A stretch of 5,605 nt of DNA. Origin: Acidobacteriota bacterium (lineage in GTDB: Bacteria > Acidobacteriota > Blastocatellia > Pyrinomonadales > Pyrinomonadaceae). The notes beneath the pieces are model-generated. The model worked only from the letters and a program-made list of their open reading frames with translations. It searched no databases and had not been told where the DNA came from. Position numbers and translations under genes: made by a program. Where the stretch lies: contig JAOTWT010000231.1 in assembly GCA_029862725.1 (NCBI GenBank), forward strand, positions 1 through 5,605. Reading direction: 5' to 3'. The number at the start of each line of letters is the position of its first letter. Within the stretch, counting starts at the first letter, position 1. This document shows, one piece after another, positions 1 through 5,419 of this stretch.

Positions 1-793
1 CAAAAAGATTTTTGAGAAAATCCGCGCCCTGTGCCTGTATGGCAAGCGCTTCGGTAACACCAAAAAAGAGGCAGGCAAGCAAAACCGGAACCGGTCGCCA
101 TTTGGCCAGAATCAATGCCGCCAGGGCGATAAAACCCTTGCCGGCGCTCATTCCCCTCGTAAAAAACGAGGACTGGCCGATCGAAAGGTACGCCCCGCCA
201 GCGGCCGCCAGAACACCGCTCATGATGACACCGGTGTATCTCATCGCGCGCACCTTGATACCCGCCGAATCGGCGGCTCCCGGATTCTCTCCGACAGCCC
301 TCAGCCTTAATCCAAAGGGTGTTTTGTAAAGTACATAGAAAACGACGGGCACAAGCAGAAAAGCAAGGATCGAAGCGATCGAGATACGGTTGAAGTAATT
401 GGGCAACAAAAACTCTTTTGCGATCTGCTCGGTCGAACCCGATGCGTCGTAGATCGCCCCCGAAAGCAAGGCCGGCAGACCCAGCATCAAAAAGTTAATG
501 CCAACGCCCGCGACGACCTGATCCGCTTCAAACCCAATCACCGCAACCGCAAAAAGCGCGGCGACAAGACCGCCTGCGATCATGCCGCTCAAAAATCCCA
601 GATACGGATTGCTAAGTTCGTAAGTAACCACGGCGGCCGTAAAAGCTCCCGCCAGCATGAGCCCCTCGAGCGCGATATTTATGACCCCCGAACGCTCGGA
701 AAACAGCCCGCCCAGCGCAGCAAAAATCATCGGTGTCGCGACGCGGATCGCCGAGTATACGATGATTAGAACTGGTACCAGATAGTCTTCCAT
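1..793 (-). CDS. ABC transporter permease, second subunit (YufQ/NupQ-like), 3' end cut by window edge
   Basis: Integral inner-membrane subunit of an ABC importer in the branched-chain/sugar/nucleoside permease superfamily (BPD_transp_2). It would form the translocation pore with the permease encoded just upstream. I translated the minus strand from the ATG at 793 and found 264 codons with no stop down to the window edge. Family hallmarks are visible: FSERSGVINIALEG at residues 31-44, the cytoplasmic loop RAVGENPGAADSAGI at 165-179 that is expected to contact the ATPase, and GKGFIALAALILAKWRP at 218-234. Hydrophobic stretches alternate with short loops throughout, as in a polytopic protein. 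Relatives are about 300-310 residues, so roughly 40-50 C-terminal residues lie outside the window. The start codon directly abuts the TAG of the upstream permease, so translational coupling is likely. Substrate (nucleoside or related compound) is inferred from the family, not shown by the sequence. Confidence 0.9.
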   Translation of the reverse strand, partial: MEDYLVPVLIIVYSAIRVATPMIFAALGGLFSERSGVINIALEGLMLAGAFTAAVVTYELSNPYLGFLSGMIAGGLVAALFAVAVIGFEADQVVAGVGINFLMLGLPALLSGAIYDASGSTEQIAKEFLLPNYFNRISIASILAFLLVPVVFYVLYKTPFGLRLRAVGENPGAADSAGIKVRAMRYTGVIMSGVLAAAGGAYLSIGQSSFFTRGMSAGKGFIALAALILAKWRPVPVLLACLFFGVTEALAIQAQGADFLKNLF

Positions 794-1870
794 CTATTTG
801 CTGAATCTCTGCAAGCTCGCCACAAAAAGGATTATTACCGCCTGCAGGACCTCGACGAGATCCTTCGTAATATACTTCGTGTCGATGTCGATAAAGAGCC
901 CGCCGCGGATGATCATTGCAAAGAACACGGCTGCAATGAACACGCCAAGCGGATGATTCCGGCCGAGCAATGCGACAGCGATCCCAAAAAAGCCCCACGA
1001 ACCTGAAAACCCGTGATAGTAATTGTGACGATATCCAAGCACTTCGCCGATCGCGACCATTCCCGCCAATGCACCGGAAATCGTCATCGCAATGACAATT
1101 TGTTTTTTGGCGGAAATTCCCCCGTACTCGGCGGCATCGGGGTTTTCACCAACAGCCCGGAGCTCGTATCCCCACTTCGTTTTCCAAAGAAAGATATAGA
1201 CCAGCACACACATCACGATCGCCACTAAAAACGAAATATTGAGCGCAACGGTCTCCGGCACAAAGGGCAGTAACTGGTTGAGTTGAGGGATATGGGCGGC
1301 TTCACCTATGGGTGCTGTTTGCAGGATCGGATCGCCCGGGATCTTATAAAAGTACTGGGTGAAATAACTGACGAGGCCGATCGCAACGAAGTTCAGCATG
1401 ATCGTGTTGATGACCTCGTGCGAACCAAATCTCGCTTTTAGGAATCCCGGGATCGCGCCCCAAAGACCCCCCACGATTATTGCGGTAGCAATACACAAAG
1501 GGATCAGCAAAAGAGCAGGCAGGCTGACCCATGACCAGTCCTGTTGCTCGCCAAATACATTGACGACTGTGCCGCCGAATTTGATTCCGACCCAGGCGGT
1601 CGCAAAGGCGGCCACATAAAGCTGTCCCTCGGCCCCGATGTTAAGAAGCCCGCACCGGAATGCTACGGCGACCGCAAGTCCCGTGAAGATGAGTGGTGTC
1701 GCGTAAAACAGCGTTTCCGTTATTCCTTTCAGCGAACCAAAGGAACTCTCGAGAAATATCCAGAACGCGGCGAATGGATTGTCACCGATAATCGCGATAA
1801 TGATTCCGCCAATTGCGAAAGCCGCAATTACCGCCACCATCGGGAAAAATGCTTCTCGAAAAAGCTTCAT
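794..1870 (-). CDS. ABC transporter permease, first subunit (YufP/NupP-like)
   Basis: Complete 358-residue polytopic membrane protein, the first of two paired permeases of a BMP-family (nucleoside-type) ABC importer. Diagnostic stretches are GLLNIGAEGQLY at residues 74-85, GSHEVINTIMLNFVAIG at 149-165, and the ATPase-contact loop RAVGENPDAAEYGGI at 238-252, which mirrors the same loop in the second permease. About eight to ten hydrophobic segments are visible, at roughly 9-29, 54-71, 82-97, 115-139, 152-172, 209-229, 255-279, 292-325 and 335-353. I chose the ATG at 1870 because it begins the typical short N-terminus MKLFREAFFP, has an AGGCGGA motif 11 bases upstream, and gives a length close to Bacillus YufP. 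A TTG at 1936 would add 22 residues of unfamiliar sequence with no ribosome site. No ATPase gene precedes it, although the usual order is lipoprotein, ATPase, permease, permease. The exact substrate is unknown. Confidence 0.92.
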   Translation of the reverse strand: MKLFREAFFPMVAVIAAFAIGGIIIAIIGDNPFAAFWIFLESSFGSLKGITETLFYATPLIFTGLAVAVAFRCGLLNIGAEGQLYVAAFATAWVGIKFGGTVVNVFGEQQDWSWVSLPALLLIPLCIATAIIVGGLWGAIPGFLKARFGSHEVINTIMLNFVAIGLVSYFTQYFYKIPGDPILQTAPIGEAAHIPQLNQLLPFVPETVALNISFLVAIVMCVLVYIFLWKTKWGYELRAVGENPDAAEYGGISAKKQIVIAMTISGALAGMVAIGEVLGYRHNYYHGFSGSWGFFGIAVALLGRNHPLGVFIAAVFFAMIIRGGLFIDIDTKYITKDLVEVLQAVIILFVASLQRFSK

Positions 1871-1881
1871 AACCAGGTTGT

Positions 1882-1888
1882 TCCGCCT
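1882..1888 (-). promoter_or_regulatory. Probable ribosome binding site of the first permease
   Basis: On the minus strand AGGCGGA lies 11 bases before the ATG at 1870. It is an imperfect Shine-Dalgarno match with slightly long spacing. It supports the ATG at 1870 over the in-frame TTG at 1936, which has no purine-rich sequence in front of it. Confidence 0.45.
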
Positions 1889-1945
1889 GAAACTAAACGT
1901 TGATTTACCGCTCGGGCGTAAGATCAATGTTCTCAAAGTTTATGG

Positions 1946-1970
1946 AACACGACCAACGCGCCGTCGTATT
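1946..1970 (-). other. Hairpin in the leader of the permease transcript
   Basis: Read on the minus strand, AATACGAC (1970-1963) can pair with GTCGTGTT (1953-1946), giving eight pairs including one G-T wobble around a nine-base loop. It lies in the roughly 120-base leader between the predicted transcription start and the ATG at 1870. There is no T-tract after it, so it is not a standard terminator. A role as a leader structure is only possible, and a chance dyad of this size cannot be excluded. Confidence 0.35.
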
Positions 1971-1999
1971 GGAAAATAGATTCTGCGGAATGCGATGTA

Positions 2000-2028
2000 A
2001 ATATAACCTTTCACGAGAATTATGTCAC
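2000..2028 (-). promoter_or_regulatory. Predicted sigma70-type promoter of the permease operon
   Basis: On the minus strand the hexamer GTGACA (2028-2023) is followed after exactly 17 bases by TATATT (2005-2000). Each hexamer matches the sigma70 consensus at five of six positions. Transcription should begin near 1993 and run leftward, leaving a leader of about 120 bases before the permease ATG at 1870. This places a promoter immediately before the first permease, so the two permeases need not be transcribed from a distant lipoprotein or ATPase gene. It is divergent from the hsp20 promoter, with about 55 bases between the two -35 elements. Confidence 0.6.
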
Positions 2029-2082
2029 CTCCCGGATGGCCTTCAGATTTCTAAATCAAGTGATTTTTGACAAAAATTTAGA

Positions 2083-2103
2083 CTTGACAACAACACACTC
2101 AGG
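2083..2103 (+). promoter_or_regulatory. HAIR-like inverted repeat (candidate HspR operator)
   Basis: The left half CTTGACA (2083-2089) and right half ACTCAGG (2097-2103) are separated by exactly seven bases. The HspR-associated inverted repeat known from actinobacteria is CTTGAGT-N7-ACTCAAG. The site matches five of seven positions on the left and six of seven on the right, with correct spacing. It covers the whole -35 hexamer of the hsp20 promoter, where a bound repressor would block RNA polymerase. The genes it controls (hsp20, clpB, probable grpE) are of the type HspR represses elsewhere. No hspR gene is visible in the window, so the regulator is inferred. Confidence 0.5.
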
Positions 2104-2112
2104 TTTTATTAT
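2084..2112 (+). promoter_or_regulatory. Strong sigma70-type promoter of hsp20-clpB
   Basis: A perfect TTGACA (2084-2089) is followed after 17 bases by TATTAT (2107-2112), five of six for the -10 consensus. Transcription should begin at about 2119, giving a leader of roughly 60 bases before the hsp20 ATG. A near-consensus housekeeping promoter on a heat-shock gene usually implies repression in the absence of stress rather than an alternative sigma factor. The overlapping HAIR-like repeat and the dyad at the start point agree with that reading. I see no sigma32-like consensus. Confidence 0.75.
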
Positions 2113-2119
2113 TCTTAGA

Positions 2120-2135
2120 GACTAAGTGTTTAGTC
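2120..2135 (+). repeat. Perfect dyad at the predicted hsp20 transcription start
   Basis: GACTAA (2120-2125) and TTAGTC (2130-2135) form a perfect six-base inverted repeat with a four-base centre, starting seven bases after the -10 hexamer. The position at about +1 to +16 suits either a second operator or a short hairpin at the 5' end of the mRNA. It does not match CIRCE or the HAIR consensus. No binding protein can be named from the sequence. Confidence 0.5.
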
Positions 2136-2163
2136 ATATTTTGAGTTATTTTGACAACTTGTT

Positions 2164-2169
2164 AGGAGG
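2164..2169 (+). promoter_or_regulatory. Ribosome binding site of hsp20
   Basis: A full AGGAGG lies 11 bases before the ATG at 2181 and fixes that start. It is much stronger than the sites in front of clpB or the probable grpE, suggesting Hsp20 is made in excess over the downstream products. Confidence 0.8.
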
Positions 2170-2180
2170 TTTTACACAAA

Positions 2181-2654
2181 ATGAGTTTGATTAAATACGA
2201 TCCGTTCAGAGAGCTGAGAAGCCTTCAGGATGAAATGAACCGACTCTTCATGACCAGCGTCCCGAGAGGATACGGTCAGGAAGACCTTGCCAGCGGCGGA
2301 TGGTCCCCGAGTGTCGATATTTACGAATCGGAAGGCGAAATCGTACTCGAAGCCGAACTGCCCGGCATGAAGCGGGAAGATTTTGAAGTTTCGATCGAAA
2401 ACAATGTTATTACGCTCAAGGGCGAACGCAATTTCGAGAAGAAAGACGAAGGCGACAACTACCACCGGGTTGAAAGAGCCTATGGTTCTTTCACGAGATC
2501 CTTCAGTCTTCCCCGTTCGGTGTCAGCTGACGGCACATCGGCGGACTTCAAAAACGGAATCCTGCGAGTGACGCTTCCAAAGAAAGAGGAAGCGAAAGCC
2601 CGAAAGATCGAAGTTTTTGGAGAAAGCGAAGACGCAAAAGCAATAAACGCGTAA
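2181..2654 (+). CDS. hsp20: Small heat-shock protein, Hsp20/alpha-crystallin family
   Basis: Cytoplasmic ATP-independent holdase of 157 residues. It binds unfolding proteins and keeps them in a form that ClpB and DnaK can recover. The N-terminal arm MSLIKYDPFRELRSLQDEMNR (residues 1-21) is typical of bacterial class A proteins. The alpha-crystallin domain spans about 41-134, with AELPGM at 58-63, the strand RAYGSFTRSFSLP at 99-111, and the signature ADFKNGILRVTLPK at 121-134. The C-terminal tail holds the I-x-V anchor at 143-145 (KIEVFG), which in this family docks into a neighbouring subunit during oligomer assembly. The length is normal and no key motif is missing. It is the first gene after a strong promoter with a candidate HspR box, lies 74 bases before clpB on the same strand, and is likely co-transcribed with it. 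Confidence 0.96.
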   Translation: MSLIKYDPFRELRSLQDEMNRLFMTSVPRGYGQEDLASGGWSPSVDIYESEGEIVLEAELPGMKREDFEVSIENNVITLKGERNFEKKDEGDNYHRVERAYGSFTRSFSLPRSVSADGTSADFKNGILRVTLPKKEEAKARKIEVFGESEDAKAINA

Positions 2655-2670
2655 GAGCGTACGGAATATA

Positions 2671-2710
2671 AACGGCGGGAGCACGGTGTGACACTCCGGG
2701 TCCCGCCGTT
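2671..2710 (+). other. Intercistronic hairpin between hsp20 and clpB
   Basis: AACGGCGGGA (2671-2680) pairs perfectly with TCCCGCCGTT (2701-2710) around a 20-base loop that itself contains the small dyad GTGTGACAC. The stem is GC-rich, but the following bases are AAACTGG rather than a run of T, so it is not a normal intrinsic terminator. It begins 16 bases after the hsp20 stop and ends 18 bases before the clpB ATG. The likely role is protecting the 3' end of hsp20 mRNA after processing, or partial attenuation, so that hsp20 is expressed above clpB. This role is inferred. Confidence 0.65.
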
Positions 2711-2728
2711 AAACTGGATCAACAGAAT

Positions 2729-5329
2729 ATGAGATTTGACAGATTTACAATTCGGGCACAGGAAGCTGTTCAAAACTCGATCGGCGTGGCAGAGAAGAAC
2801 GAAAACCAGCAGGTCGAACCCGAACACCTTCTCGTCTCGATGCTCGAACAGGAGCAGGGCGTGGTCGGCGCGATACTCGGGAAGATCGGCGTCAACCGCG
2901 AGTTCATAACAACGGAACTGGAGAAGGATATCGCCAGCCAACCGAAGGTAAAGGGCGGGCAACAGTACTTTAGCACGCGTATCAACACCCTGTTCGCAGA
3001 GGCCCAAAAAGAAGCCGAGGCGATGAAGGACGAATACGTATCGACCGAGCATCTCCTGATGTCCATCGCCGACGAAAAGGAAGGCGAGGCGGGCAAGATT
3101 CTCCGTTCGAGCGGTGTCAGCAAAGAAGACATTTTTAAGGTCGTCGAGGACATGCGGGGCGGTTCACGAATCACAGACCAGAACGCGGAAGAAAATTTTC
3201 AGTCGCTTGAGAAATACGCCCAGGACCTGACCGACCTCGCAAGAAAAGGAAAACTCGACCCCGTCATCGGACGTGACGATGAAATTCGCCGGACGATCCA
3301 GATTCTTTCACGTCGCAGGAAGAACAATCCCGTATTGATCGGTGAACCCGGTGTCGGAAAGACAGCGATCGTCGAGGGGCTTGCACAACGAATAGTCTCG
3401 GGTGACATCCCCGAGACCCTCAAAAACAAGCGGCTCGTTTCGCTGGATCTTGGATCCATGCTGGCGGGTGCAAAATACCGCGGTGAATTTGAGGATCGCC
3501 TCAAAGCGGTTCTTAAGGAGATCGAGGGTTCCGATGGACAGATAATACTTTTTATCGATGAACTCCATACGCTCGTCGGCGCGGGAGCATCGGAGGGCGC
3601 GATCGACGCCTCGAATATGCTCAAACCGGCGCTTGCGCGCGGAACCTTGAAGGCCGTGGGTGCGACCACGCTCAACGAATATAAGAAATACGTCGAAAAA
3701 GACGCCGCACTCGAACGCCGTTTCCAACAGGTCTACGTCGCAGAACCGAGCGTTGAGGATACGATTTCGATTCTCCGTGGACTCAAGGAGAAATATGAGG
3801 TCCATCATGGCGTGCGAATTCAGGACGCGGCGATCGTCGCCGCAGCGATGCTTTCCCAGCGTTATATTGCGGACCGCTTTTTACCGGATAAGGCGATCGA
3901 TCTGATTGACGAGGCAGCGTCGGCGTTGAGGATTGAGATCGACTCGTTGCCGGAAGAAATCGATGAGCTTGAACGCGAGATCCTGCAGCTCGAGATCGAA
4001 AAACAGGCTCTCAGTCGCGAAGAGGACGAGAAATCGCTCGAACACCTTGCGGATATCGAACGGCGAATTGCGGATTTGCAGGAGACGACTTCCGCAATGA
4101 AGGCAAAATGGCAGTCCGAAAAGGCCGAGATCGATAAGATGCGCACTGGCAAAGAAGAACTCGAACAGGCCCGTCTGGAGCTCGAACGCGCGCGGCAGGG
4201 CGGCGATCTCAATCGCGCAGCCGAGTTGCAGTACGGAACGATTCCCGAGCTCGAGAAGAAGATCGCAAAAGAACAGGAAAGACTTTCGGAACTGCAATCC
4301 GACGGCGTGATGTTAAAGGAAGAGGTCAGCGAAGAAGACGTCGCAACGATCGTTTCAAAGTGGACCGGAATTCCGCTTTCAAAAATGCTTGAGAGCGAGA
4401 TGCAGAAACTGCTCAAGATGGAGGAGAATCTTAGGCGCCGTGTGATCGGCCAGGAAGAGGCACTGATCGCTGTTGCTAATGCCGTCCGCCGGTCGCGTGC
4501 CGGACTTCAGGATCCCAATCGCCCGATCGGCTCGTTTATATTCCTCGGCCCAACCGGGGTCGGGAAGACCGAGACGGCGCGCGCGCTTGCCGAATTCCTT
4601 TTTGACGACGAGCGGGCAATCACCCGTCTCGACATGTCGGAGTACATGGAAAAACACGCGGTCGCCCGTATGATCGGTGCGCCTCCGGGCTACGTCGGAT
4701 ATGAGGAAGGCGGACAATTGACCGAAGCGGTCAGACGCAGACCTTACTCGGTAGTCCTGTTTGACGAGATCGAGAAGGCCCATCAGGACGTGTTCAACGT
4801 ACTGCTTCAAATCCTTGACGAGGGCCGTTTGACGGATTCGAAGGGCCGAACCGTGGATTTCAAGAACACGGTGCTGATAATGACCAGCAACCTCGGCTCT
4901 CGAGAGATTCAATCGTCGACTCTTGTCGACACCCCGGTCAAGGATATGGTCCTCGGCGTTTTGAAAAACCACTTCAGGCCCGAATTCCTAAACCGTGTAG
5001 ACGACATCGTCGTGTTCTCGCAACTGGGCAAGGAACAGTTGGCCAAGATCATCGACGTCCAGCTGAGGAGGTTCCACAAGCTTTTAGCTGATAAGAACCT
5101 GACGGTTGAACTGGATCAGTCGGCAAAGGACCTGCTCGTGGAGGAAGGCTATGATCCGACATTCGGAGCGCGGCCGCTGAAGCGTGCGATCCAGACGATG
5201 ATCCAGAATCCAATGGCGGTCAAGCTGCTGAACGGTGAGATCTCAGCGGGCCAGACGGTAAACGTTACGGCGAAGGACGGAGAACTGGTCTTTACACCTA
5301 ACGGGAATGCCGCGACGACCGCGAGCTAA
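2729..5329 (+). CDS. clpB: ClpB disaggregase (Hsp100 AAA+ ATPase)
   Basis: Full-length 866-residue hexameric cytosolic ATPase that threads aggregated proteins through its pore and hands them to DnaK/DnaJ/GrpE. The order is an N-terminal Clp repeat domain (about 1-145), AAA+ module 1, a coiled-coil middle domain (about 410-530), and AAA+ module 2. Module 1 shows Walker A GEPGVGKT at 205-212, Walker B with D277 and E278, pore loop KYRGEFE with Tyr250, and arginine fingers R330-R331. Module 2 shows Walker A GPTGVGKT at 607-614, Walker B FDEIEKAH with D679 and E680, pore loop GYVGYEE with Tyr655, and sensor-2 GARPLKR at 813-819. The long heptad-rich middle domain identifies ClpB rather than ClpA or ClpC, and no ClpP-docking tripeptide was noticed. 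E. coli ClpB is 857 residues. The ATG is preceded only by a weak GGA about ten bases upstream. All catalytic residues are present. Confidence 0.98.
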   Translation: MRFDRFTIRAQEAVQNSIGVAEKNENQQVEPEHLLVSMLEQEQGVVGAILGKIGVNREFITTELEKDIASQPKVKGGQQYFSTRINTLFAEAQKEAEAMKDEYVSTEHLLMSIADEKEGEAGKILRSSGVSKEDIFKVVEDMRGGSRITDQNAEENFQSLEKYAQDLTDLARKGKLDPVIGRDDEIRRTIQILSRRRKNNPVLIGEPGVGKTAIVEGLAQRIVSGDIPETLKNKRLVSLDLGSMLAGAKYRGEFEDRLKAVLKEIEGSDGQIILFIDELHTLVGAGASEGAIDASNMLKPALARGTLKAVGATTLNEYKKYVEKDAALERRFQQVYVAEPSVEDTISILRGLKEKYEVHHGVRIQDAAIVAAAMLSQRYIADRFLPDKAIDLIDEAASALRIEIDSLPEEIDELEREILQLEIEKQALSREEDEKSLEHLADIERRIADLQETTSAMKAKWQSEKAEIDKMRTGKEELEQARLELERARQGGDLNRAAELQYGTIPELEKKIAKEQERLSELQSDGVMLKEEVSEEDVATIVSKWTGIPLSKMLESEMQKLLKMEENLRRRVIGQEEALIAVANAVRRSRAGLQDPNRPIGSFIFLGPTGVGKTETARALAEFLFDDERAITRLDMSEYMEKHAVARMIGAPPGYVGYEEGGQLTEAVRRRPYSVVLFDEIEKAHQDVFNVLLQILDEGRLTDSKGRTVDFKNTVLIMTSNLGSREIQSSTLVDTPVKDMVLGVLKNHFRPEFLNRVDDIVVFSQLGKEQLAKIIDVQLRRFHKLLADKNLTVELDQSAKDLLVEEGYDPTFGARPLKRAIQTMIQNPMAVKLLNGEISAGQTVNVTAKDGELVFTPNGNAATTAS

Positions 5330-5360
5330 GAGCCGCCGGATTTTCTTTGGGGACGATGTT

Positions 5361-5369
5361 TGCTAGACT
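5361..5369 (+). promoter_or_regulatory. Possible extended -10 promoter for the downstream gene
   Basis: TGCTAGACT fits an extended -10 (TGn followed by a TATAAT-like hexamer, here TAGACT), but the hexamer is only moderately good and no convincing -35 lies 16-18 bases upstream. It would start transcription near 5376, about 44 bases before the ATG at 5420. It could give the probable grpE some expression independent of hsp20-clpB. No terminator is visible after clpB, so read-through is equally possible. Confidence 0.3.
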
Positions 5370-5393
5370 GCTTCTTTATCTAGGCGCAGGGAT

Positions 5394-5417
5394 TTTAGAT
5401 AGTAATTTAGATAGTAA
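5394..5417 (+). repeat. Perfect 12-bp tandem direct repeat in the leader of the probable grpE
   Basis: TTTAGATAGTAA occurs twice back to back (5394-5405 and 5406-5417) and ends two bases before the ATG at 5420. The unit is AT-rich and contains stop codons in two frames. It lies between the SD-like AGGGA at 5388-5392 and the ATG, so the second copy pushes that motif to 27 bases from the start, beyond useful distance. A recent duplication by replication slippage is the simplest origin. Confidence 0.85.
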
Positions 5418-5419
5418 TA

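Noticed and set aside
612..998. Minus-strand frame of 128 codons across the permease junction
   Set aside because: It overlaps both permeases in another frame. The permease translations carry family motifs throughout, so this frame is a shadow.
12..1979. Several plus-strand open frames (12-329, 1013-1228, 1398-1619, 1544-1903, 1779-1979) opposite the permeases
   Set aside because: They lie antisense to two clearly recognisable permease genes. Their translations have no coherent domain, and they lack convincing ribosome sites.
1871..2000. Purine or other nucleoside riboswitch in the permease leader
   Set aside because: I could not find the conserved loop sequences or the three-way junction layout of the purine riboswitch. 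Only a simple hairpin is visible.
2041..2060. Second HAIR-like or other operator: CTTCA ... TCAAG with inner GATTT-CT-AAATC
   Set aside because: The outer halves have a mismatch and the spacing is one base short of the HAIR consensus. The inner dyad is only five bases per arm in AT-rich DNA, so chance is likely.
2140..2160. TTTGAGT half-site at 2140-2146 as part of another HAIR box
   Set aside because: The right half at the correct spacing matches only two of seven positions, so there is no inverted repeat.
1990..2180. CIRCE element (TTAGCACTC-N9-GAGTGCTAA) for HrcA control
   Set aside because: I read both strands of the divergent intergenic region and found no match. The dyads present have different sequences and spacing.
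2644..2672. Internal promoter for clpB using TATAAA at 2667-2672
   Set aside because: The -10 is good, but the only -35 at proper spacing (TAAACG) matches three of six positions, and the -10 runs into the hairpin stem. Too weak to list.
2671..2720. Rho-independent terminator after hsp20
   Set aside because: The stem is strong, but it is followed by AAACTGG and not a T-run on the plus strand. On the minus strand the following TATATTCC is also not a proper T-tract.
2172..4972. Long minus-strand frames opposite hsp20 and clpB (for example 2480-3052, 3308-3808, 3862-4416, 4379-4972)
   Set aside because: They mirror highly conserved chaperone coding sequence. The Ser/Arg-rich or Leu/Phe-rich composition is what antisense reading of acidic, Lys/Glu-rich codons gives.
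5330..5360. Terminator after clpB
   Set aside because: No GC-rich stem followed by a T-run is present. The short T-stretch at 5341-5348 has no hairpin before it.
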